A DNA stretch of 64,000 bases from an uncultured Mucilaginibacter sp. (GTDB lineage Bacteria > Bacteroidota > Bacteroidia > Sphingobacteriales > Sphingobacteriaceae), in contig CAIPFE010000045.1 of NCBI GenBank assembly GCA_903864275.1, positions 1 to 64,000 of the forward strand, read 5' to 3'. The position numbers and the translations under genes were made by a program. The notes under the pieces were generated by a model. That model ran no database searches and was not told the origin of the DNA. It was given only the letters and a program-made list of their open reading frames with translations. The number at the start of each line of letters is the position of its first letter. The first letter of the stretch is position 1. Positions 8,834 through 16,446 of this stretch are shown one piece after another.

Positions 8834-9494
8834 TTTAGAGATTGACAGCGTAATAAAGTCATACAGTGAGCTAAAAATACTTACTGACATTTATTTAAAA
8901 TGCGAGACCGGCGACATCATAGGTATGCTTGGGCGAAATGGTTCGGGTAAATCAACCCTGTTAAAAATTATATTCGGCTCAATTACCAGTCTCAATAAAT
9001 CTATCCGGGTAAATGGTAAAGTATATGACCGGCCATTCAAAACAACCGGACTGATTGGCTACCTGCCGCAGCATCCTTTCCTTCTGCCACATTTGAGTAT
9101 TTATGAAACCGTGAAGTTATACCTGGATGCTGACCAAGTTAATCCGTTTTTAACGGACCCGGTTATTGGCTATCTTCAAAAAAGTAAAATAAATTCCTTA
9201 TCGGGCGGAGAACAACGATATCTGGAAATAAAACTAATATTACATACCCCTAATAAGTTTATTTTGCTGGATGAGCCTTTTAATGGTGTAGCGCCCGTAG
9301 TTGTTGAAAAATTGAAAATAATGATAACTGAGCAGTCAAAAACAAAAGGAATCATCCTTACTGATCATGATTATAACAATGTAATGGATGTAGCAACCAG
9401 GTATTGTTTGGTTCGCGATGGGACAGTTAAGCCGATTGGAAGAAGTGAAGACCTGGTAAAGTGGAATTATTTAACGGAGAATAGTTTAAGGTAA
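8823..9494 (+). CDS. ABC transporter ATP-binding protein (compact)
   Basis: A 223-aa ATPase with Walker A GRNGSGKST, Q-loop YLPQHPFLLP, signature LSGGEQRYLEIK, Walker B FILLDEPFNG and an H-loop-position histidine in LTDHDYNNV. The overall shape resembles the LptB/LivF-like branch, but no LPS-transport partner is adjacent. The start at 8823 (MPNSLEIDSV) overlaps the preceding small membrane gene by 11 bp. After its stop there is no further gene for about 460 bp, so it ends a two-gene unit. Confidence 0.85.
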   Translation: MPNSLEIDSVIKSYSELKILTDIYLKCETGDIIGMLGRNGSGKSTLLKIIFGSITSLNKSIRVNGKVYDRPFKTTGLIGYLPQHPFLLPHLSIYETVKLYLDADQVNPFLTDPVIGYLQKSKINSLSGGEQRYLEIKLILHTPNKFILLDEPFNGVAPVVVEKLKIMITEQSKTKGIILTDHDYNNVMDVATRYCLVRDGTVKPIGRSEDLVKWNYLTENSLR

Positions 9495-9951
9495 TTGTTG
9501 CGCGCACGGCCCTCTTCGAGAGACTCTGCTGGGACTGAATTTATCAGAAATATCCCGTCCTAAAACCTTGTGATAAGCCGGAGTTTTCGCATTAACGGGG
9601 ATAACGCAATAATCGTAAATAACTTATGCGGCGGTAGAAAATATGGCCAATGGCGATGCCATACTTTTAGCTGCAATTCTTCCTTAGGATCCTAGTGATC
9701 TTATTATTATTTATTCGGAAACAGGGCCAGACAGATAGCGAGCCACCAAACCCTGTCACGTCCTAAAAAATGTTCCCAGGCATTTAAGTTTAAAGATTTA
9801 TAAAAACCAACTCATTGATTTTCAATAGTTTACTAAATTCAATTAGTGTTTGTGCGAAATGAACGCGAACATGAACGTTTTTTCACACCTACCCAAAGCA
9901 ACCATCCAATAAATATCCTTACATTTAAAACCTGTATTGTGGTTTTAGAAA
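9495..9951. other. Intergenic region with one interspersed repeat copy
   Basis: No supported coding sequence. It holds repeat copy C (9791-9877) just upstream of the pheC-like gene. The stretch 9500-9780 shows no recognisable gene or RNA. Confidence 0.6.
9791..9877 (+). repeat. Interspersed two-hairpin repeat, copy C
   Basis: Same orientation and layout as copy B: AAAACCAACTCATTGATTTTCAA followed by a spacer and TGTGCGAAATGAACGCGAACATGAACG. The GCGTTCAC arm is decayed here (AATAGTTTAC), so the second hairpin is weak. Confidence 0.7.
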
Positions 9952-10749
9952 ATGAAATTTTGCAGGTATTGTTCGCTTATTATCATACTTCTATTCTCGT
10001 ACCTGCCCAAGGGCTGCGGGCAGCAGCACCCGTTGCACGATTCCATATCAAGGTTAGCTCAAATCCATAAAAACGGCATTTTGCGCTTCGGGGTACCCGG
10101 CGATTATGCCCCTTTTGCCCTCACCAAAGGCGATTCCCTTTCAGGCGCCGACATCAGGCTTGGCCGCGCCCTTGCTGCAGCCATGAGTGTGAATCCCGTA
10201 TTCGTAAAAACAAGCTGGGGCAACCTGGCTGCCGACATGCGAAATGATGCATTTGACATTGCCCTTGGCGGTATCAGCATCACCCCCGAACGGGCAGCTG
10301 TGGCCAGCTTTTCGATCTCTTACCATTCGAGCGGAAAGACCTTCCTTTGCCGCCGCACAGATAGCGCCCGGTTCTCAACCGCGACCGCTGTAAATAACCC
10401 GGGGGTGCGTTTGATCGAGAACAAGGGTGGGACCAATGAGTCGGTGGCGCGGGCGTTATTTCCCGCTGCGACATTACAGGTATATCCTGATAATATTGGT
10501 GTGTTTAACGAGATCATTGCTGGCCGTGCCGATGTTATGATCACCGATGATACCGAAGCGGATCTTAAGTCCATGCAGTACCCGCAGTTATGCAGAAGCT
10601 ATTTGGGCACTATAACTAAAAGTGACAAAGCATTGTGGGTGCGTACGGATTCGGCCCTGGTTGATTTTGTAAATAACTGGCTGCAAGAGGAATTGGCGGC
10701 AGGGATTCCTCAGCAGTGGTTAAAAGAAGCGATGGTGCCTGGCCGTTGA
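9952..10749 (+). CDS. pheC: PheC-like cyclohexadienyl (arogenate/prephenate) dehydratase; periplasmic binding-protein fold
   Basis: A 265-aa exported protein. A hydrophobic signal segment at residues 8-20 ends near a cysteine (PKGC), so it may be a lipoprotein. The mature part has the amino-acid-binding-protein fold, and several phrases match periplasmic cyclohexadienyl dehydratase rather than transport proteins: GDYAPFAL, FDIALGGISITPERA, PGVRLIENKGGTNE and GRADVMITDDTEAD. PheC converts prephenate or arogenate to phenylpyruvate or phenylalanine outside the cytoplasm. No ABC permease or ATPase is adjacent, which fits an enzyme better than a transporter subunit. It is monocistronic, convergent with the lacI-like gene. 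The alternative is an orphan solute-binding protein. Confidence 0.72.
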   Translation: MKFCRYCSLIIILLFSYLPKGCGQQHPLHDSISRLAQIHKNGILRFGVPGDYAPFALTKGDSLSGADIRLGRALAAAMSVNPVFVKTSWGNLAADMRNDAFDIALGGISITPERAAVASFSISYHSSGKTFLCRRTDSARFSTATAVNNPGVRLIENKGGTNESVARALFPAATLQVYPDNIGVFNEIIAGRADVMITDDTEADLKSMQYPQLCRSYLGTITKSDKALWVRTDSALVDFVNNWLQEELAAGIPQQWLKEAMVPGR

Positions 10750-10816
10750 CAAATTGTGACACTATGGATGCAGCGACGTGGACCGCCCGGCACGAAGCTT
10801 TTAGCTTAAAATCACA

Positions 10817-11809
10817 TTAAAGGGAGCCGCCCTCAACCATTACCGAGGGTAACTTCAACTCTTGTGCGTAGGTACTCCCCGCCAGGCAGGCCAACATCCG
10901 CGAAAATGCAAGCCGGGCCAATTTAGCACCGCTGGTTTCAACATAGGTGACTTGCGGATAGTAAAAAGTAGGGATAAAGCCTTCGCTTATAGCTAAAATT
11001 CCGATGTCAGAAGGTGGCCGAAGCCCAAGTGTTTGGATTGCGCGCATTACGCCGATCAGGATATCATCGCTCATGCAGAAAACCACGTCCGGGGCAGGGC
11101 TGGCTGTTAACCGGCCCATCATCAACTCAAACGCCTCATCAGTTGAAGAACAATAATGGGCATCGATGCAGGCGTCAGATTCATATTTATGGAAGGTCTC
11201 ATTAAACGCTTTCAGCCTTTTCTGGGTTATCGACAGCTGCAAATTTCCAAAAATGGCCAGTATGTTCTTTTTCTTTCGGGCGATGAGGGCTTCGGCTGCT
11301 ATCCTGGCCGCGTCCTCGTCGGCAACGCAAACCTTGTTACATGCTTCAAAGGCGGGCACTTTGTCAAAAAATATAACGGGGATATGTTCATTAGCCAGCT
11401 TTAAAAACTTGCTGATCTCTTTGGTTTTTGAAGTGATCGACACAAACACGCCAGCCATACGGTTCTGCTTACAGCGCTTAAGGTTCTCCAGTTCGATCTC
11501 CGGGTCATCGCCCGATTGCAGGATGATCAGCGAGTAACCATTCACACGGGCTTCCTGCTCGAGCGAACCAATAAATGCCTGGTAAAAATCATTGGAAATC
11601 GTAGGGACGATCACCCCGATTTCTTTACTGATATTGGTTTTTAAATGGATGGCAAAGGTATTAGGCTCATATTCCAGCACAGTCGAAAGCTCTTTAACCT
11701 TTCGTTTGGTCTCATCAGACACATCAGGGTGGTCTTTCAGCGCCCTCGAAACGGTTGAGATACTTAAGTTAAGCATCCCGGCCAGTTTCTTTAAATTAAC
11801 CTCAGGCAT
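10817..11809 (-). CDS. LacI family transcriptional regulator
   Basis: A 330-aa repressor-type protein. The N-terminal helix-turn-helix is VNLKKLAGMLNLSISTVSRA (residues about 4-23), followed by the hinge and a periplasmic-binding-like effector domain (IGVIVPTISNDFYQAF to the C-terminus). The start at 11809 (MPEVNLKK) is preferred; an in-frame upstream start would add 21 unlike residues. A perfect 40-bp palindrome with the LacI-type core GCAAACGTTTGC lies 170 bp upstream at 11980-12019, facing the sugar genes at 13047-16356. Inferred role: sugar-responsive control of the transporter and amylosucrase, and of itself. Confidence 0.92.
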   Translation of the reverse strand: MPEVNLKKLAGMLNLSISTVSRALKDHPDVSDETKRKVKELSTVLEYEPNTFAIHLKTNISKEIGVIVPTISNDFYQAFIGSLEQEARVNGYSLIILQSGDDPEIELENLKRCKQNRMAGVFVSITSKTKEISKFLKLANEHIPVIFFDKVPAFEACNKVCVADEDAARIAAEALIARKKKNILAIFGNLQLSITQKRLKAFNETFHKYESDACIDAHYCSSTDEAFELMMGRLTASPAPDVVFCMSDDILIGVMRAIQTLGLRPPSDIGILAISEGFIPTFYYPQVTYVETSGAKLARLAFSRMLACLAGSTYAQELKLPSVMVEGGSL

Positions 11810-11979
11810 ATCATCTGCAATTGCAGCCAAAAATACTACATTTTTCAGTAACCCGCACTTTTCGCAGCTCATATTTACAAGCTGGCAGTTAAGTTGATAA
11901 CTGCAGCAAGCATATTAAAATGCATTGTATATTAATCAACTAGCGCGAAACCGGGGCCGCCTTGAAAACTATTTTTCCA

Positions 11980-12019
11980 CCGCAAACATTACCGCAAACG
12001 TTTGCGGTAATGTTTGCGG
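11980..12019. promoter_or_regulatory. Perfect 40-bp palindrome, probable LacI-family operator
   Basis: The sequence from 11980 to 11999 is exactly the reverse complement of 12000 to 12019. It is built from CCGCAAAC units, with the core GCAAACGTTTGC being a textbook LacI/GalR-family site centred on a CG step. The outer arms repeat the half-site, so two or more dimers could bind. It lies between the LacI gene (minus strand) and the genes reading right. As RNA it could also form a 20-bp hairpin. Confidence 0.8.
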
Positions 12020-12173
12020 CGTCACTGAGCTCTTTAGCGGTAAAAGCAACGCTAATGCCACTTATATTTATAAACGAAAACTAATTATAGAAAATATTTC
12101 CCCGCAAAAGGCCGATCTTTTGAAGCCTGCGCTAAGGCGATCATTAAAACTGCTTTCAAAAAGTGATAAAGTT

Positions 12174-12905
12174 ATGAGGTCATTTTTGGTCAAATTCCCA
12201 GGCGCCGGGGCGCAAAAAATCGCGGTCGCCGCTAATGAGAAGTATACACTGCATATTTACTTGCTGCTGCTGATACTTGCAGTACTCATTATCGTAGTTG
12301 GGGCGCTTGTCATTTTTATTCAATGGCATAAGCTAAAGGCCAGGGAAATGATGATCGAAGAAAAAAATGCACTACTTGACCAGATCAATGAAAAGCTGAA
12401 CGACCAGGAGCAGGTGAAAGAAAAGTATATTGGCCATTTTTTTAGCATCATAGCCGATTATATCACCCGGCTCGAGAAACTCAAACGGGGCGTTGAACGT
12501 AAAATAATCGTAAAAAAATATGATGATATAATGCTTTCATTTAATGAAATAAATATCAAAAAGGAAAGAGAAAACCTGTTTGTCACCTTCGATAGCGCGT
12601 TTTTGAAGATATTCCCCAATTTTATCAATGATTTTAACGCGTTGCTGAAGAAAGAGGATCAGATGTGGCTTCCAAAACCGGATACACTAACAAAAGAGCT
12701 CAGGATATTTGCCCTGATGCGGTTGGGTATCAGCGATTGCAAAACGATGGCAGGCATACTTGAATACAGCACCAATACCATCTACGTGTACAAAATGCGG
12801 GTAAAGGCAAAATCTGTTTTTGTAGGCGACCAGTTTGACCAAAAGCTAATGACGATACGGGCGGCCAATCGCGAAGATCTTCCGCCCTTGCAAAAGTCGG
12901 CCTGA
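12174..12905 (+). CDS. DUF6377-like membrane-anchored regulator, apparently lacking its N-terminal TPR half
   Basis: A 243-aa protein from ATG 12174, with a membrane helix (about residues 25-47, YLLLLILAVLIIVVGALVIFIQ), a coiled-coil segment, a conserved middle domain and a C-terminal LuxR-like helix-turn-helix (DCKTMAGILEYSTNTIYVYKMRVK). This is the C-terminal part of Bacteroidota DUF6377-type regulators, which normally start with a signal peptide and several TPRs. Here only about 25 residues precede the helix. An open frame runs back to a TTG at about 11925, across the 40-bp palindrome, and shows no TPR. It is either a truncated relic or a short variant. It lies upstream of the sugar transporter, so a regulatory link is possible. 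Confidence 0.6.
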   Translation: MRSFLVKFPGAGAQKIAVAANEKYTLHIYLLLLILAVLIIVVGALVIFIQWHKLKAREMMIEEKNALLDQINEKLNDQEQVKEKYIGHFFSIIADYITRLEKLKRGVERKIIVKKYDDIMLSFNEINIKKERENLFVTFDSAFLKIFPNFINDFNALLKKEDQMWLPKPDTLTKELRIFALMRLGISDCKTMAGILEYSTNTIYVYKMRVKAKSVFVGDQFDQKLMTIRAANREDLPPLQKSA

Positions 12906-13046
12906 GAATTGTTAAAATGGGACATTTGTAAAAAGGGACACCGCTATATTACGTCTCCTTTAGGTCGGGGCAGGCACAATTCGAAAAATAAATTATATTT
13001 TAGGACAACCAATTAATAAACGTTTTAAACCTTCTTAGCAGTTTTT

Positions 13047-14399
13047 ATGTCAACCACAAAGCCGCAGTTACGGTTCTGGCAGATTATCAATATGAATGTC
13101 GGATTCTTTGGTATCCAGTACAGCTTTGGGCTGCAGCAAACGGCTATTAACCCGCTTTACACTTTTTTACACGCAAAGCCCGAAAACTTACCCTTCCTTA
13201 ACCTGGCCGGGCCGCTTACGGGCCTGCTCATTCAGCCATTGATCGGCGCACTTAGCGACCGCACCTGGCACCCACGCTGGGGAAGGCGGAAACCGTTTTT
13301 TTTCATCGGTGCAGTATTTTGCAGCTTGTGCCTTTTTGCTTTTCCGTTTAGCAGCGCATTATGGATGGCCGCCGGCCTGCTTTGGATCCTTGATGCCGCT
13401 AACAACACAGCAATGGAGCCCTACCGGGCATTTATTGCCGATAAACTGCCGGCAAACCAACGTGCTTTTGGCTTTCTTACACAAAGCTTTTTTACTGGCC
13501 TTGGCATAACCCTGGCTAACTTATCACTCGGGTTCTTTAAAAATATCATTTCAGGCGAAACAAAAACGGCTGACGGTCAGTCGGGGATTCCTTATTGGGT
13601 ATTCGGATCTTTTTTTGTAGGGGCTGTTTGCTCTATTGGCAGTGTACTTTGGTCTATAACCACTACCCCGGAAATACCCCCGACGCCGGAAGAACTGGCA
13701 GCTTTGAAAGCCCGTAAAAGAGGCCTTTTTGAGCCGGTAAAAGAGATTTTTGCAGCTATTGGCGATATGCCTGCCAACATGTGGAAACTTGCCCTGGTTT
13801 ACCTGTTCCAATGGTACGCTATGTTTTGCTATTGGCAGTTCGTTGCGCTCAGCATCGCCAAATCTATTTTTCACACCACCTCTGATGGCAATAAGGAACT
13901 TTATCAGGACGCTGTTGTTTGGGCAGGCCGGGTAAACGGTTTTTACAATATTGTTACGTTCGTTTCGGCATTCGGGTTGGTCTGGCTGTCGCGTAAATTC
14001 AGCGCAAAATATGTGCATATTGCCTGCTTGTTAATGGCAGGAGCGGCCCTGCTCGTTTTCCCGCAAATCACGAACAAAGACCTGCTTTTTGCGCCGATGG
14101 TCGGCTTTGGCATCGCCTGGGCAAGTATGATGGGCGTACCTTATATAATGGTGGTGGGCACTATACCAAAAGAACGGTATGGGGTGTACATGGGCATAAT
14201 CAACATGATGATCGTGATCCCGATGATATTACAAACGCTGACCTTTGGGCATGTATTTAAAGTATTTCTAGATGGTGATCCCGGTAAAGCCATAACATTT
14301 GCAGGTGTTTTATTGCTGATTGCGGCGATAGCAACAACCTGGATCAAAAAAGACAAGCCGACTGAAGCTGAATTGTTAGCGCCGGCGGGAGGACACTAA
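13047..14399 (+). CDS. MFS sugar transporter, SLC45/maltose-sucrose type
   Basis: A 450-aa transporter with about twelve membrane helices. The MFS loop motif between helices 2 and 3 reads GALSDRTWHPRWGRRKPFF, characteristic of the glycoside-pentoside/SLC45-like group that takes up sucrose or maltose with protons. Motifs in the later loops (AAGLLWILDAANNTAMEPYRAF) agree with that group. It lies 13 bp upstream of an amylosucrase-type gene, so it probably imports the enzyme's substrate. The start at 13047 (MSTTKPQLRFWQIINMNVG) fits the family N-terminus. Confidence 0.88.
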   Translation: MSTTKPQLRFWQIINMNVGFFGIQYSFGLQQTAINPLYTFLHAKPENLPFLNLAGPLTGLLIQPLIGALSDRTWHPRWGRRKPFFFIGAVFCSLCLFAFPFSSALWMAAGLLWILDAANNTAMEPYRAFIADKLPANQRAFGFLTQSFFTGLGITLANLSLGFFKNIISGETKTADGQSGIPYWVFGSFFVGAVCSIGSVLWSITTTPEIPPTPEELAALKARKRGLFEPVKEIFAAIGDMPANMWKLALVYLFQWYAMFCYWQFVALSIAKSIFHTTSDGNKELYQDAVVWAGRVNGFYNIVTFVSAFGLVWLSRKFSAKYVHIACLLMAGAALLVFPQITNKDLLFAPMVGFGIAWASMMGVPYIMVVGTIPKERYGVYMGIINMMIVIPMILQTLTFGHVFKVFLDGDPGKAITFAGVLLLIAAIATTWIKKDKPTEAELLAPAGGH

Positions 14400-14412
14400 A
14401 AGCGTAATACCC

Positions 14413-16356
14413 GTGTATAATCATAAACTACATCAAAACATCAACCAATTATTAAAAGCTTCACGACTGGATATTGCCGGCCCGGATAATGATTTCTATA
14501 TAAGGATGATGGCCGGGGCCGATACTGCCCAAATGCTTTACAACCAAATATACCACGACTTGCCGGAGGCCGAAAGCTTGTTCCTGAAGCTGATCGAACT
14601 TACAGTTAATGCATATATCGGGCGGCCGCAAATCCTGAAAGAAAAAGACCTGGATAAAATGGATTCCGGCCATTGGTTCTTGAGTAACGAGATCACAGGC
14701 ATGAGCCTTTACGTTGATCGTTTCTGCGGGGATCTGAAAAACCTGCAAAGCAAATTAGGGTATTTTGAAAAGTTAGGCGTAAACCTTTTGCACCTGATGC
14801 CGCTTTTTGAAAGCCCCGCCGGGGAAAGTGATGGCGGGTATGCCGTTTCAGACTTCCGGAAAGTTGATGCCCGCTTTGGCTCGCTCAAAGAGCTGCAAAA
14901 GGTACAGGAACAGTTGGGTAAAAAGAAGATGTATCTAATGCTGGACATTGTTCTTAACCACACTTCGAACCGGCACGAATGGGCCATCAAGGCGAAGGAA
15001 GGCGACGAACGTTACCAGGATTATTTTTATATGTTCAATGATCGGGAGGTCCCTGACCAATATGAAAGAACATTGCCTGAAATATTTCCAGAGGCGGCGC
15101 CTGGCAATTTTACTTATGTAGCCGAATGTGAAAAGTGGGTAATGACCGTATTCCATCATTACCAGTGGGACCTGAATTACGCCAACCCTGCGGTATTGCT
15201 GGCGATGCTGGATAATATATTTTTTTATGCCAACCTCGGAGTTGACATTTTACGTGTCGACGCGCCGGCGTTTATCTGGAAACAGATTGGTACGCTGAGC
15301 ATGAACTTACCACAGGCCCATACACTGCTGCGCCTCATAAAACTGTTGATATCTATTGCAACGCCTGGCATGGCGTTGTTAGGAGAAGCTATTGTTGAGT
15401 CGAAGGAGATCATTAAGTATTTCGGAACAGGGCCATTTGAGGCAAAAGAGTGTGACTTTGCTTACAATGCAACTCAAATGGCGCTCCAGTGGGATATGCT
15501 GGCCACCGGCGACACCCGGATAATGCTATCGTCGCAGCATGAATTAATGCAAAAGCCCGACGGGACCTCGTGGATTAATTATACCCGCTGTCACGACGAT
15601 ATAGGTCTGGGCTATGATGACCAGTTAATCCGGAACGCCGGTTTTGACCCCTGGGAGCACCGGAAATTCTTAAAAGAATACTATTCCGGAATATTTAATG
15701 GCAGCACTGCTACAGGAGCCTTGTTTGCATTTAACCCAAAAACAGGTGATTCACGCATTAGCGGCACACTTGCTTCCCTTTGCGGCCTCGAGAAAGCAGT
15801 GAAGGAGGCTGACAACACGGCAATTGAAACTGCTGTTAAAAAGATACTGCTGATGCAGGCGCACAGCATTTTCCTTGGAGGCGTCCCCATGCTGTTTTAC
15901 GGCGACGAGGCCGGTTACACCAATGATTATTCGTACTTAACCGACCCGGGCAAAAGCTATGATAACCGTTGGATGCACCGGCCGGTTATTGACTGGGAAA
16001 AAAACAAGCTCGTTGATCAACCGGGGGCAGTTGAATTCATGGTATTTTCGGGTACCCAACGCCTGATCGGTATCAGGAAGATGCTGTTGGAAATCGCCGA
16101 CCATAAAAACCTCACCTGGATCAACTGCAATAATACCCATGTTGCCGCATACCTTCGTAACCACGGAAGCAAGCAGTTCTATGGCGTTTTCAACTTCAGC
16201 GGCGAAAAGGTTTCACTATCATTCCAGGTTTTAAAAGGATATGCCGGCAATGCCTATTTTTATGATCATTGGACGGAAGAGATATTGCCCTCCGGGAAAT
16301 ATGGACAGTTTGTTGTAAATCCGTATAGTTTTTTGCTACTAAAGCCGGAATATTGA
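14413..16356 (+). CDS. GH13 subfamily 4 amylosucrase / sucrose hydrolase
   Basis: A 647-aa cytoplasmic enzyme that cleaves sucrose and transfers the glucose to an alpha-glucan or to water. It lacks a signal peptide. Catalytic-barrel motifs match Neisseria amylosucrase closely: nucleophile D283 in DILRVDAPAFIWKQ, acid/base E325 in LLGEAIV, H394-D395 in RCHDDIG, plus NLPQAH and SYDNRWMHRP. The length is close to the usual 630-650 residues. The start is GTG at 14413. It is co-transcribed with the MFS transporter, followed by a strong terminator at 16395-16424, and probably controlled by the LacI protein. Polymerase and hydrolase activities cannot be told apart by eye. Confidence 0.88.
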   Translation: MYNHKLHQNINQLLKASRLDIAGPDNDFYIRMMAGADTAQMLYNQIYHDLPEAESLFLKLIELTVNAYIGRPQILKEKDLDKMDSGHWFLSNEITGMSLYVDRFCGDLKNLQSKLGYFEKLGVNLLHLMPLFESPAGESDGGYAVSDFRKVDARFGSLKELQKVQEQLGKKKMYLMLDIVLNHTSNRHEWAIKAKEGDERYQDYFYMFNDREVPDQYERTLPEIFPEAAPGNFTYVAECEKWVMTVFHHYQWDLNYANPAVLLAMLDNIFFYANLGVDILRVDAPAFIWKQIGTLSMNLPQAHTLLRLIKLLISIATPGMALLGEAIVESKEIIKYFGTGPFEAKECDFAYNATQMALQWDMLATGDTRIMLSSQHELMQKPDGTSWINYTRCHDDIGLGYDDQLIRNAGFDPWEHRKFLKEYYSGIFNGSTATGALFAFNPKTGDSRISGTLASLCGLEKAVKEADNTAIETAVKKILLMQAHSIFLGGVPMLFYGDEAGYTNDYSYLTDPGKSYDNRWMHRPVIDWEKNKLVDQPGAVEFMVFSGTQRLIGIRKMLLEIADHKNLTWINCNNTHVAAYLRNHGSKQFYGVFNFSGEKVSLSFQVLKGYAGNAYFYDHWTEEILPSGKYGQFVVNPYSFLLLKPEY

Positions 16357-16394
16357 GGGGAAGAGGTAAATGGATACACCTAACTAATAGGAAG

Positions 16395-16424
16395 AAAAGG
16401 CGGACCGTTGCCAGTCCGCCTTTT
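16395..16424. terminator. Bidirectional intrinsic terminator
   Basis: Perfect 11-bp stem AAAAGGCGGAC / GTCCGCCTTTT around an 8-base loop, with A-runs and T-runs on both sides. It lies between the convergent amylosucrase gene and katG and can serve both. Confidence 0.9.
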
Positions 16425-16446
16425 AAAAAATAACACGGTGATGAGA

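Noticed and set aside
11592..11897. 101-aa frame opposite the LacI gene
   Set aside because: It lies antisense to the DNA-binding domain of an intact LacI-family gene.
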